Shown in pieces: positions 27,455-35,844 of a stretch of DNA of 64,000 nucleotides. The notes under the pieces are model-generated. The model was not told the DNA's origin. It saw only the letters and a program-made list of their open reading frames with translations, and made no database searches. The DNA lies in the NCBI RefSeq assembly GCF_901827175.1, contig NZ_LR594662.1:1922001-1986000 (forward strand), given 5' to 3'. This DNA comes from Variovorax sp. RA8 (GTDB lineage: Bacteria; Pseudomonadota; Gammaproteobacteria; Burkholderiales; Burkholderiaceae_C). The position numbers and the translations under genes are program-made. The stretch's first letter is position 1. Every line of letters begins with the position of its first letter.

Positions 27455-28519
27455 TCAGGCCTGTGCGGCGTGCTGCCAGCCGAGCACGGCCAGTTGCCGC
27501 GCCTGGCGGCCGGCGTCGAGCGCGTGCGCATTCGAGGCATTCCCCGCCAGCGCGCGGCCCATGATGCCTTGCGCGATGGCGGCGGCGCGGAACAGGTTGA
27601 AGGCGGTGTAGAAGCGCCATGCTGCCTGCGTCACGGGCGGGAGCCTGCGCCGGTCGCAATAGCGTGCGAGGTAGCCTTGTTCGGAAGGCAGCCCCAGTGC
27701 CTGCAGCTGGCTGGCAGAGAGGTCGCCGAGCCCGCGAAACGGCGGCGGCAGTTGCCAGGCCATGCAGTGGTAGGCGAAGTCCGCCATCGGGTCGCCCAGC
27801 GTCGAGAGCTCCCAGTCGAGCACGGCGATGATGCGCGGCGAATTGTGCGCGAACACCACGTTGTCGAGGCGGAAGTCGCCATGCACGATGCGCGTCGCCG
27901 CTTCCTTCGGCACGTGTCGTGGGAGCCATTCGATGAGCTTCTCCACGGCTTCGATGCACTCGGTCTCGCTGGCGCGGTACTGGCGGCTCCAGCGCGCGAT
28001 CTGGCGTTCGATGTAGTTGCCGGGGCGCCCGTAGTCATCGAGACCGGCTGCGTCCACGTCGACCTCGTGCAGCGCAGCCATGACCCTGTTCATCTCGTCG
28101 CAGATCCGGCCGCGTTCGTCCGCGCTCGCGCCTGGCAGCCGCGGGTCCCACAGGATGCGGCCATCCATGTAGTCCATCACGTAGAACGCGGTGCCGATGA
28201 CGGCGTGGTCCTCGCACAGCGCATGCACGCGAGGGACCGGCACGTCGGTATCGGCGAGCGCCTTCATGACCCGGAACTCGCGATCGACGGCGTGGGCCGA
28301 GGGCAGCAGCGTGCCCGTCGGCTTTCGGCGCACGACATAGCGGCGGTCACCGGTCTCGACCAGGAAGGTCGGATTCGACTGGCCGCCCTTGAACTGCGAG
28401 ACGCGAAAGCCTGCGCCGGCCCGGTTATCGACGTGCGAGGCGAACCAGCGCTGCAGGGATGCTTCGTCGAAGCGGTGGCGCTCGTGGACCTCCGTCGTGC
28501 CGCTGAACGCCTCGGTCAC
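27455..28519 (-). CDS. APH-fold phosphotransferase, ACAD10/11 N-domain type (LvaA-like)
   Basis: The kinase-like protein has 354 residues from GTG 28519. The catalytic loop is HGDFRLDN (213-220, with Asp215 and Asn220), and the metal-binding segment is VLDWELSTLGDP (Asp235). The ATP-site part includes GGQSNPTFLV and YVVRRKP. This subgroup forms the N-terminal half of ACAD10/11 in animals and LvaA in Pseudomonas, where it phosphorylates the 4-hydroxyl of hydroxyacyl-CoAs, so it is not an antibiotic resistance enzyme. The start is uncertain: the best ribosome site serves an ATG at 28563 in another frame (see the leader ORF entry). The gene diverges from a LysR gene. Confidence 0.85.
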   Translation of the reverse strand: MTEAFSGTTEVHERHRFDEASLQRWFASHVDNRAGAGFRVSQFKGGQSNPTFLVETGDRRYVVRRKPTGTLLPSAHAVDREFRVMKALADTDVPVPRVHALCEDHAVIGTAFYVMDYMDGRILWDPRLPGASADERGRICDEMNRVMAALHEVDVDAAGLDDYGRPGNYIERQIARWSRQYRASETECIEAVEKLIEWLPRHVPKEAATRIVHGDFRLDNVVFAHNSPRIIAVLDWELSTLGDPMADFAYHCMAWQLPPPFRGLGDLSASQLQALGLPSEQGYLARYCDRRRLPPVTQAAWRFYTAFNLFRAAAIAQGIMGRALAGNASNAHALDAGRQARQLAVLGWQHAAQA

Positions 28520-28563
28520 GGGGCGGCGGGTCCGCGCGGCGATCGGCGGATCAAAGGGGTCAT
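28516..28563 (-). other. 15-codon leader frame ending on the APH start codon (or frameshift)
   Basis: ATG 28563 has a strong GAGGAGA site 8 bp upstream, but its frame ends after 15 codons with TGA at 28518-28516, which overlaps the GTG start of the APH gene as GTGA. Either this is a translationally coupled leader peptide, or a one-base sequence error or mutation hides a single longer N-terminus: the downstream frame is open across the whole leader. Both readings remain possible from sequence alone. Confidence 0.45.
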
Positions 28564-28697
28564 GGGGCTTGTCTCCTCGGTGAATGCAGGTGAAGGCCGT
28601 CTCGCGGCATGATGGTGCGCGTTCTCTCGGGAGACAGCCTAAGGGCACCGCCCCCGGAGAAGCCAATGAATGCTTGGAATAGACCTGGATACAGCGA

Positions 28698-29600
28698 ATG
28701 CATATCTCGAGAGTCGACCTCAACCTGCTCGTGGTGCTGGACACCATCTACACAGAAGGCGGCATCACCAAGGCGGCCGAGAAGCTGCACCTGACGCAGC
28801 CGGCCATCAGCCATGCGCTGGCGCGCCTGCGTGACCTGTTCAACGATCCGCTGTTCGAGCGGCAGGGTCACCGGATGGTGCCCACGCCGCTGACCAAGCG
28901 CCTGATCGACCCCCTGCGCGGATCGCTGCAGTCGATCGGCTCGCTGCTGAACGACACGCAGAGTTTCGAGCCCGCCGTGGCGAGGAAGCGCTTCGTGATC
29001 GGGCTGCGCGACTTCATGGAGTCGACGGTGATGTCGCCGCTGATGCGCGCGCTGGCCATGGAGGCGCCGGAGGTCGAGGTTTCGAGCGTGCGCGCCAACC
29101 GTCGCAGCCTGGAGAGCGAGCTCGCGGCCGGCACGCTCGACCTGGCGGTGGACGTGCTTCTTCCGTTGTCGGACGCCGTCAAGTTCAAGCGGATCAGCGT
29201 CGACGGCATGGCGGTGGTGGTGCGCAAGGGGCATCCGGCCATCGATGGCTCGGTGGACCTGGACACCTACCTGGCGCAGCGCCACATCCTCGTGACCTCG
29301 CGCCGGCAGGGGCCCGGCTTCGAGGACATCGAGCTGCGGCGCATGGGCGTCCAGCGGCAGGTCGCACTGCGATGCCAGTTCTACTTTGCGGCTTGCCGCA
29401 CGGTATCGGAGACCGACCTCGTGCTCACGATGCCGGAGAGCTACGCGCACATGGCCAACCGGCAGTTCGGCAACCAGGTGCTGGCGTTTCCGGCGCCGCA
29501 CTCGTCGATGGATGCGTACATGTATTGGCATGCGAGTACCGATAACGATGCGGCCAATCGGTGGCTTCGCAATGTGCTGATGCGTTGCTGCGTGCGCTGA
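28698..29600 (+). CDS. LysR-family transcriptional regulator (NodD/LinR-like)
   Basis: A 300-residue activator with the LysR helix-turn-helix at about 4-65 (RVDLNLLVVLDTIYTEGGIT, then PAISHALARLRDLF). The effector-binding domain follows from about 90. The opening VDLNLLVVLDTI and GHRMVPTPLT mark the group with aromatic-acid and nodulation regulators. It is divergent from the APH/VOC unit with about 180 bp between, the standard layout for control of that unit. The inducer cannot be inferred. Confidence 0.9.
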   Translation: MHISRVDLNLLVVLDTIYTEGGITKAAEKLHLTQPAISHALARLRDLFNDPLFERQGHRMVPTPLTKRLIDPLRGSLQSIGSLLNDTQSFEPAVARKRFVIGLRDFMESTVMSPLMRALAMEAPEVEVSSVRANRRSLESELAAGTLDLAVDVLLPLSDAVKFKRISVDGMAVVVRKGHPAIDGSVDLDTYLAQRHILVTSRRQGPGFEDIELRRMGVQRQVALRCQFYFAACRTVSETDLVLTMPESYAHMANRQFGNQVLAFPAPHSSMDAYMYWHASTDNDAANRWLRNVLMRCCVR

Positions 29601-29764
29601 AAGGCGTTGATGGCGTGGGGGTGCGGAGGCGCTGGGGTGGGGTCGACCGGTCCGCACCGCATGCCGGGCGTGCATCCAACGAAGGATCGCTAGTCCAACA
29701 GATCCGCATCCACGCATGCGGGTTTCCGCCAGTACGGCTCTCCCCACTCAACCTGTAAATTTCA

Positions 29765-29780
29765 ATCTGTTATAACAAAT
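29765..29780. promoter_or_regulatory. Candidate operator, site 3 (TGTTATAACA palindrome) before the ABC importer operon
   Basis: TGTTATAACA (29768-29777) is a perfect 10-bp palindrome. Extended to ATCTGTTATAACAAAT it is symmetric except for one base pair and matches 14 of 16 positions with 15635-15650. It lies 45 bp before the first receptor gene. The rest of the 224-bp gap from 29601 shows no gene. Confidence 0.55.
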
Positions 29781-29824
29781 AACGCGACGGAGATTGTTCC
29801 GGAGCGTCACCGCAGGAGACACCG

Positions 29825-31075
29825 ATGTCCATGAAAAGGCGCCACTTCCTCCAGTCCACCGCAGCCGTCGGCGTGCTGGGCCTGCCCGCCGTGCGAGCGG
29901 CCCGCGCACAAGCCGGCCCGGTTCGCATCGGCGTGATGCTGCCGATGAGCGGCATCGGCGCCGAGGCCGGCGCCGCGTGGCTGGCAGGCACGAAGGTTGC
30001 TGCGGAGCAGTGGAACGCGAAGGGCGGCGTGCTCAAGCGCCCCGTCGAACTGGTCGTTCGCGACGACAAGTTCACCAGCGCAGGGGCCGTTGCGGCGGCG
30101 CGCGAGCTGGCCGGCAGCGGGGTCAACCTGCTGATCGGCGGCTCGCAGTCGCCGATGGCGCTGGCCACCGCGCCCATCCTGCCCGAGCTCAAGGCCATGA
30201 TGGTCGCGCCGTGCCCGACCGTGATGTCGCTCACGCACGAGAACTTCCAGCGCAACTTCTTCCGCCTGTCCTGGAACGCCTACATCGCCTTCGCCGGCAT
30301 CGGCAACATGCTCACCGACCGCTTCAAGGAAGTGCAGAGCTGGTCGTGCATCGTGCCCGACAGCGAGAACGGGCGCGACATGGCGCGCTTCTTCACCATC
30401 GGCGTGCAGCGCGCAGCCGCCAAGGCCGGACGCCAGGTCAAGGTGCTGGATCCGGTGTTCGCCAGCCTCAACAAGGCCGACTACAAGGTCGAGATCAACA
30501 GCCTCATGAACGCGCCCTCGCAGGGCCTGTTCGTCGGCCTCACCGCCGCGCCCTGCATCAGCCTGCTGCAGCAGGGCCGCGCCGTGGGCATGGACAAGAA
30601 GTTCAAGGTGATCGGCGACGCCGGCACCGAGCTGATGATCGCCAAGGCGATGCAGAAGTCCACGCCCGCCAACCTGTGGAGCATCAGCTACTGGGTGCCG
30701 GGCACCGACGCAGGACAGCGCAACCCGCTGAGCACGCCGCTCTACGAAGGCTATGTGAAGCTCACCGGCGACAAGAACCCGCCGAGCATCGTGCAGTCCA
30801 GCCACCGCTGCGCGCTCGCGCTCTTCAACGCGATCCAGAAGGCGGGCAACACCGAGACCGACGCCGTCATCGCCGCGCTCGAGGGGCTCACCTTCGACAC
30901 CGCAGTCGGCAGCTACCACGTGCGCAAGGAAGACCACCAGGGCCTGGGCACCGCGTACATCGCGAAGGTGGGCGCACGCGATGCCGAGCCGGGCTACGGC
31001 ATTCTCGATGCCATTGCCTACAACGAAGCCGACGTGGCCGAACCGCCTTCGCCGGGCAAGGCGATCTCGCTGTGA
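29825..31075 (+). CDS. Branched-chain-type ABC receptor 1 (LivK-like), Tat-type signal
   Basis: A 416-residue periplasmic binding protein of the type I (Peripla_BP_6) fold. The N-terminus carries KRRHFLQ followed by a hydrophobic stretch and ARAQA, a twin-arginine-like signal. The mature part opens VRIGVMLPMSGIGAEAGAAW. It feeds the Liv-type permease and ATPases downstream. In such catabolic settings these receptors often bind aromatic, alicyclic or dicarboxylic acids rather than leucine. The next gene encodes a close paralogue 17 bp away. GCAGGAGA precedes ATG 29825; ATG 29831 is an alternative. Confidence 0.92.
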   Translation: MSMKRRHFLQSTAAVGVLGLPAVRAARAQAGPVRIGVMLPMSGIGAEAGAAWLAGTKVAAEQWNAKGGVLKRPVELVVRDDKFTSAGAVAAARELAGSGVNLLIGGSQSPMALATAPILPELKAMMVAPCPTVMSLTHENFQRNFFRLSWNAYIAFAGIGNMLTDRFKEVQSWSCIVPDSENGRDMARFFTIGVQRAAAKAGRQVKVLDPVFASLNKADYKVEINSLMNAPSQGLFVGLTAAPCISLLQQGRAVGMDKKFKVIGDAGTELMIAKAMQKSTPANLWSISYWVPGTDAGQRNPLSTPLYEGYVKLTGDKNPPSIVQSSHRCALALFNAIQKAGNTETDAVIAALEGLTFDTAVGSYHVRKEDHQGLGTAYIAKVGARDAEPGYGILDAIAYNEADVAEPPSPGKAISL

Positions 31076-31092
31076 GTGCGAAGGACATCACC

Positions 31093-32355
31093 ATGACACT
31101 CAAGCGCAGAACCCTCGTGCAAGCCGCCAGCGCGGCGACCCTGCTGGGCGCCGCGGGCACCCGGTTCATCCCCTCGGCACACGCCCAGGGCGCCCCCATC
31201 CGGGTCGGCGCCATGCTCCCGATGAGCGGCATCGGCGCCGAAGCCGGCGCAGCCTGGCTCAACGGCATCAAGGCCGCGCAGATGCAATGGAATGCCAATG
31301 GCGGCCTGCTCGGCCGCCAGATCGAGATCGTGGTGCGCGACGACAAGTTCACCAGCGCCGGCGCGGTCGGCGCGGTGCGCGAGCTGGCGGGCGAGGGCGT
31401 CAACCTGTCGATCGGTGCCGGCCAGTCGCCCATGGCCCTGGCCATCGCGCCCATCCTGGCCGAGCTCAAGAGCGTGGTGGTGGCGCCCGCGCCGAGCGTG
31501 ATGTCGGTGACGCACGAGAACTTCAGCCGCAACTTCTTCCGCCTGTCTTCCAACGCGCTGATGCTCTACGGCGGCATCGGCAACCTGATGACGAGCAAGT
31601 TCAGCGATGTGGAGACCTGGGCCGTGATCGCGCCCGACAGCGAGAACGGCCGTGACGTCGCGCGCTACTTCAGGCACGGCGTGATGGGCGCGGCAGCCAA
31701 GGCCGGACGCAAGGTCCAGGTGCTCGAGCCGGTGTTCGCCAGCCTCAACAAGGCCGACTACAAGATCGAGATCAACAACCTGATGAACTCCGGCGCCCAG
31801 GGACTGTTCATCGGTCTCACGGCCGCGCCCTGCGTCAGCTTGCTGCAGCAGGGCCGCGCCGTGGGCATGGACAAGAAGTTCAAGGTGATCGGCGAAGCAG
31901 GCACTGAGCTGCTGATCGCCAAGGCGATGCAGAAGTCGACGCCGCAGAACCTGTGGGGCGTAACCTTCTGGGCGCCGGAGCTGGAGCCTTTCAAGAGCCA
32001 GTTCCCCGTCAGCAAGCAGCTGAGCGAGTACATCCTCAAGGTGGCCGGCACGCCCTATGTGCCGGGTATCGTGCAGGCCTCGCACCGCTCCGCGCTGGCC
32101 ATCTTCCACGCGGTGAAGAAGGCCAACTCGACGGAGACGGAGCCGGTGATCCAGGCGCTCGAGGGCCTGCAATTCGACACGGCCGCAGGGCCGTACCGCA
32201 TCCGCAAGGAAGACCACCAGGGCGTCGGGTCGTTCTACTTCGCCAAGATCGGCGCCCGCGACACGCCGCCGGGCTATGGCCTGGAGCAGGTCGTCCGCCT
32301 GGACGAGACCGAGATCGTCGAGCCGCCGTCGCCGGGCAAGAAGTACGAGGGCTGA
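31093..32355 (+). CDS. Branched-chain-type ABC receptor 2 (LivK-like), tandem paralogue
   Basis: A 420-residue receptor strongly similar to the one just upstream, with long identical stretches such as MLPMSGIGAEAGAAW, VVRDDKFTSAGAV and GRAVGMDKKFKVIG. The signal is also twin-arginine-like (KRRTLVQAASAATLLG, cleavage near AHAQG). The two copies differ most in the region around residues 290-330, which includes part of the second lobe, so ligand range may differ. AAGGA lies 8 bp before the ATG. A tandem duplication feeding one permease would widen the substrate range. Confidence 0.92.
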   Translation: MTLKRRTLVQAASAATLLGAAGTRFIPSAHAQGAPIRVGAMLPMSGIGAEAGAAWLNGIKAAQMQWNANGGLLGRQIEIVVRDDKFTSAGAVGAVRELAGEGVNLSIGAGQSPMALAIAPILAELKSVVVAPAPSVMSVTHENFSRNFFRLSSNALMLYGGIGNLMTSKFSDVETWAVIAPDSENGRDVARYFRHGVMGAAAKAGRKVQVLEPVFASLNKADYKIEINNLMNSGAQGLFIGLTAAPCVSLLQQGRAVGMDKKFKVIGEAGTELLIAKAMQKSTPQNLWGVTFWAPELEPFKSQFPVSKQLSEYILKVAGTPYVPGIVQASHRSALAIFHAVKKANSTETEPVIQALEGLQFDTAAGPYRIRKEDHQGVGSFYFAKIGARDTPPGYGLEQVVRLDETEIVEPPSPGKKYEG

Positions 32356-32357
32356 GC

Positions 32358-34340
32358 GTGATCAATGAACTGATGTTCGCGGTGTTCAATGCCGCGGCGT
32401 TCGGCATGGCGATCTTCGTCGTCGCCGCCGGCCTCACGCTCATCTTCGGGCTGATGCGCCTGCTCAACATGGCGCAGGGCGGCTTCTTCATGATCGGCGC
32501 CTACACCGCCTACTCGGTGATGGGCCGCGACGTGCAGTCGCTCTGGATGTTCCTGCTCGCCGCGCTGGTGGGCGGGATCGTGGTAGCGCTGCTGGGCCTG
32601 GTGACCGACCGGCTCGTGCTGCGCCGGCTGCGCAACGTCGATCCGCACTACGTGCTGATCGCGACCTTCGCGCTCATGATGGTCTGCTCCGGCGTGACCA
32701 AGCTGGTGTGGGGCGTCGACTTCTTCTCCGTCAATCCGCCGCCGGGCCTGGACCAGCCGCTCAACCCCTTCGGCATGTTCTTCTCGGCTTACCAGATCTT
32801 CGTGATCGCGGCCGGGGTGCTGGTCTACATCGTGCTGGAGGTCGCCATCCACCGCATGTGGTTCGGCAAGCTGATGCAGGCACTCGCGGCCGACCCCTGG
32901 ATGGCGGGCGTGCTGGGCCTGAACGTCTCCTTCGGCATCGCGCTGAGCGTGATGGCCAGCTTCTTCCTCGCCGGGCTCGCGGGCGGGCTGCTGCTGCCCA
33001 ACCAGAGCTTGTCGACCGGGCTGGGCGACTCCTACCTGATGTACGCCTTCTTCGCGGTGATCATCGGCGGGCTCGGAAACATCCGCGGCGCCTTCATCGG
33101 CTCGCTGGTGCTGGGCCTGGTGCAGAGCCTCAACACCGTGCTCCTGCCCTCGGTACCCGGTCTCGCGATCTACGTGGTGCTGGCCGCCTTCCTGCTCTGG
33201 AAGCCCAACGGCCTGTTTCCCTCCGTCGGCGCGCAGGCGGAATCCGGCAGCGAGGCCCACGGCTCGGGCGCGCTGCACCGCCCGCGCATCCCGCGCGGCG
33301 TGTGGCAGGTGCTGGGCGTCGCCACGGTCGGCATGCTGGCCACCCTGCCGTTGTGGGTGAATGCGGGGCCGCTGTACGTGGTCGGGACAGTCCTGGTGCA
33401 GGTGATCTTCGCGCTCTCCTGGAACATCCTGTTCGGCTACACCGGCCTGGTGTCCTTCGGGCATGCGGGCTTCTTCGCCATCGGCGCCTACCTCGCCGCG
33501 CTGGCGCTGCGGCACATCGCGGGGGTGCCCTTCCTCGGCGTGCTGGCGGCGGCGGCCCTGTTCGGCGCTTGCGCGGCCTGGGTCATCGGCGTGCTGGCGC
33601 TGCGGCGCATGAGCGGCGTGTTCCTCGCCGTGCTTACGGTGGCGCTGGCGGAGGCGCTGCGCCTCATCATCGGCTTCTCGACCTTCCTGGGCCGCGAGGA
33701 CGGCATCACCGACATCCCGCGGCCGGTCCTCGACCTCGGCCTGCTGCGAATCGACCTCACCAGCTCCAGCGCGTACTACTGGTTCCTGCTGGTGGCGACG
33801 GTGCTGATCACCGCCTTCCTCTGGTGGCTGCTTCACAGCCGCTTCGGCCGCACGCTGCAGACAGTGCGCCAGGACGCGGAGCGCGCGGCCTTCATGGGCA
33901 CGCACGTCGCGCGCTACCGGCTCGCGGCCTTTGTCATCTCGGGTGCGGTCGCAGCGGTCGCCGGCGCGCTGTACGCGCCCTGGTCGCGCATCGTGACGGT
34001 GGAAGAAGTGCACTGGCTGGCGTCGGCCCAGCCGATGCTGAACACGCTGCTGGGCGGTGTCAGCTCCTTCTGGGGGCCGGTGGTGGGTGCCGGACTGTTC
34101 GCCGCCATCACCTATGCCACGCGCACGCTGGTGGGGCTGTCGGAGCTGATCGTCGGCACCGGGCTGCTCGCCATCATCCTGCTGGCGCCCAATGGCGCGG
34201 TCGGGCTCTGGCGCAGCGTGGAGGAGCGGCTGTGGGGCCGGCGGACGGGCGTGCCCGCGGGCGATGCGGCGGATGAGCCCATGGCGCACGACGCGCGCTT
34301 GCCGGCTGTCGGCAAGCTCGAGGCAGGAGGTGCCCGATGA
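32358..34340 (+). CDS. Fused LivH-LivM ABC permease
   Basis: The 660-residue membrane protein unites both permease subunits of a branched-chain-type importer. Residues 1 to about 295 are LivH-like (GLTLIFGLMRLLNMAQGGFF, ending LWKPNGLFPSVG). A linker of about 25 hydrophilic residues follows, and the LivM-like half runs from about 310 (FALSWNILFGYTGLVSFGHAGFFAIGAY). About 16-18 hydrophobic segments are expected. GTG 32358 lies 2 bp after the receptor stop; an ATG five codons later is an alternative. The stop overlaps the livG start as ATGA. Confidence 0.92.
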   Translation: MINELMFAVFNAAAFGMAIFVVAAGLTLIFGLMRLLNMAQGGFFMIGAYTAYSVMGRDVQSLWMFLLAALVGGIVVALLGLVTDRLVLRRLRNVDPHYVLIATFALMMVCSGVTKLVWGVDFFSVNPPPGLDQPLNPFGMFFSAYQIFVIAAGVLVYIVLEVAIHRMWFGKLMQALAADPWMAGVLGLNVSFGIALSVMASFFLAGLAGGLLLPNQSLSTGLGDSYLMYAFFAVIIGGLGNIRGAFIGSLVLGLVQSLNTVLLPSVPGLAIYVVLAAFLLWKPNGLFPSVGAQAESGSEAHGSGALHRPRIPRGVWQVLGVATVGMLATLPLWVNAGPLYVVGTVLVQVIFALSWNILFGYTGLVSFGHAGFFAIGAYLAALALRHIAGVPFLGVLAAAALFGACAAWVIGVLALRRMSGVFLAVLTVALAEALRLIIGFSTFLGREDGITDIPRPVLDLGLLRIDLTSSSAYYWFLLVATVLITAFLWWLLHSRFGRTLQTVRQDAERAAFMGTHVARYRLAAFVISGAVAAVAGALYAPWSRIVTVEEVHWLASAQPMLNTLLGGVSSFWGPVVGAGLFAAITYATRTLVGLSELIVGTGLLAIILLAPNGAVGLWRSVEERLWGRRTGVPAGDAADEPMAHDARLPAVGKLEAGGAR

Positions 34341-35110
34341 GCGACGAGCTGCTGCGCGTGGACGGCGTGCGCAAGAACTACGGCCCGATCGAGGTACTCC
34401 ATGGCGTGAGCCTGTCGGCGGCGCGCGGGGAGGTCTTCGCCATCATCGGGCCCAACGGCGCCGGCAAGACCACCATGTTCAAGGTCATGACCGGCGAAGT
34501 GCCCTGCGACGGCGGCACCATCCGCTTCGAGGGCAAGGACGTGACCCGGCTGCCGGCGCACGAGCGCGTGCGCCAGGGCTTCGGCCGCACCTTCCAGGTG
34601 GCGCGCGTGTTCCACGATTTCACCGTGCTCGACAACGTGATCGCCGCCGTCGAGGCGCGCCGCCAGTACCGGGGCGAGCCGCTCGGTGGGCGCTGGCGCT
34701 GCGCGCCCTCGTCGGACGTGCGGGCCGAAGCCATGGCGCTGCTGGAGGACGTCAAGCTCCACACGCTGGCGCAGGAGGCGGCGCGCTTCCTCTCGCACGG
34801 CGACAAGAAGCGGCTCGAGTTCGTGATCGCCCTGGCCGGCAGGCCGACCATCCTGATGCTCGACGAGCCCACCGCCGGCATGTCGCCCAGCGACCGGGCG
34901 GACATCGCGCAGCTGGTCGCGCGCACGCAGAAGGAACGCGGCATCACCGTGGTCATGACCGAGCACGACATGGACGTGGTGTTCGGGCTGGCCCACCGGA
35001 TCATGGTCATGAACTACGGCGAGGTGGTGTCGACCGGCACCGCCCGGCAGGTGCGCAGCGATCCGAAAGTGCGCGAGGTCTACCTCGGCAAGGAGATGTT
35101 CGGTGCTTGA
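34337..35110 (+). CDS. livG: LivG-type ABC ATPase
   Basis: A 257-residue ATP-binding subunit. Walker A is GPNGAGKTT (38-46), the signature is LSHGDKKRLE (152-161), Walker B runs into MLDEPTAGMSP, and the H-loop histidine lies in TEHDMDVVF. The LSHG variant is typical for LivG. It powers import through the fused LivHM permease together with the LivF subunit. Its start overlaps the permease stop by 4 bp, and its stop overlaps the livF start by 8 bp, so translation is coupled. Confidence 0.94.
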   Translation: MSDELLRVDGVRKNYGPIEVLHGVSLSAARGEVFAIIGPNGAGKTTMFKVMTGEVPCDGGTIRFEGKDVTRLPAHERVRQGFGRTFQVARVFHDFTVLDNVIAAVEARRQYRGEPLGGRWRCAPSSDVRAEAMALLEDVKLHTLAQEAARFLSHGDKKRLEFVIALAGRPTILMLDEPTAGMSPSDRADIAQLVARTQKERGITVVMTEHDMDVVFGLAHRIMVMNYGEVVSTGTARQVRSDPKVREVYLGKEMFGA

Positions 35111-35807
35111 AGTCCGCGAACTCGATGCCTTCTATGGCGACAGCCACATCCTGCATGGCGCACAGGTGTCGGTGAAAGCCGGCCAGCGCGTCGCGCTGCT
35201 CGGGCGCAACGGCGCCGGCAAGTCGACCCTGCTCAAGAGCGTGATGAACGCCGGGCCGCGCGTGCGCGGCATCCTGCGCTTCGACGGCCGCGACCTGCAT
35301 GGCGTGCCGACGCACCAGCGCACCCGCATGGGCCTGTCGCTGGTGCCGGAGGACCGGCGCATCTTCACGCACCTCACCGTGGCGGAGAACATCGCCATCG
35401 CGCGCTACGGCGCCTCGGCCACGCGGCCCGCGGTTCCCGTGGGGGACATCATCGCCCGCTTCCCGATGCTGGCGCCGCTGCAGCAGCGCTACGGCGGCCA
35501 GCTCAGCGGCGGCCAGCAGCAGCTGCTCGCCGTGGCGCGCGCCATGGCCGCGAACCCCACGCTGCTGCTGCTCGACGAGCCCACCGAAGGGCTGGCGCCG
35601 ATCATCGTGGAGGAGATGGCGCGCGATGTCGTGCGCACCTGCACCGAGGGCAACGTGGCGCTGCTGCTGTGCGAGCAGAACATCTGGTTCGCCCGCCGCT
35701 GCACCCAGTACGTCTACGTGATCGACACCGGCCGCGTGGTCTTCGAGGGCGACTGGGACCACTTCGACCGCCACCCCGACGTCCAGCAGCGCTACCTCGC
35801 GCTCTGA
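35103..35807 (+). CDS. livF: LivF-type ABC ATPase
   Basis: A 234-residue ATP-binding subunit. Walker A is GRNGAGKST (34-42), the signature LSGGQQQLLAVARA lies near 133, and Walker B with D-loop is LLLLDEPTEGLAP near 155. The LVPEDRRIF segment is characteristic of LivF. GTG 35103 gives the standard MLEVREL start and overlaps livG. It completes the ABC importer; the acyl-CoA dehydrogenase genes follow 37 bp later on the same strand and probably in the same operon. Confidence 0.94.
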   Translation: MLEVRELDAFYGDSHILHGAQVSVKAGQRVALLGRNGAGKSTLLKSVMNAGPRVRGILRFDGRDLHGVPTHQRTRMGLSLVPEDRRIFTHLTVAENIAIARYGASATRPAVPVGDIIARFPMLAPLQQRYGGQLSGGQQQLLAVARAMAANPTLLLLDEPTEGLAPIIVEEMARDVVRTCTEGNVALLLCEQNIWFARRCTQYVYVIDTGRVVFEGDWDHFDRHPDVQQRYLAL

Positions 35808-35844
35808 ACCCGACCGGACATTCCAAGCAACTTCCAGACTTCCC

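Noticed and set aside
27455..28519. Aminoglycoside resistance gene
   Set aside because: The APH fold is present, but the sequence type is that of ACAD10/11- and LvaA-like kinases and the neighbourhood is acyl-CoA metabolism.
29601..29764. Small gene in the gap after the LysR gene
   Set aside because: Short frames exist but none has a ribosome site or a plausible protein; the gap is better explained as promoter DNA.
32274..34289. Leftward open frame of 671 codons
   Set aside because: It is antisense to the LivH-LivM fusion and rich in His/Gln/Arg, as expected from reversed high-GC membrane-protein codons.
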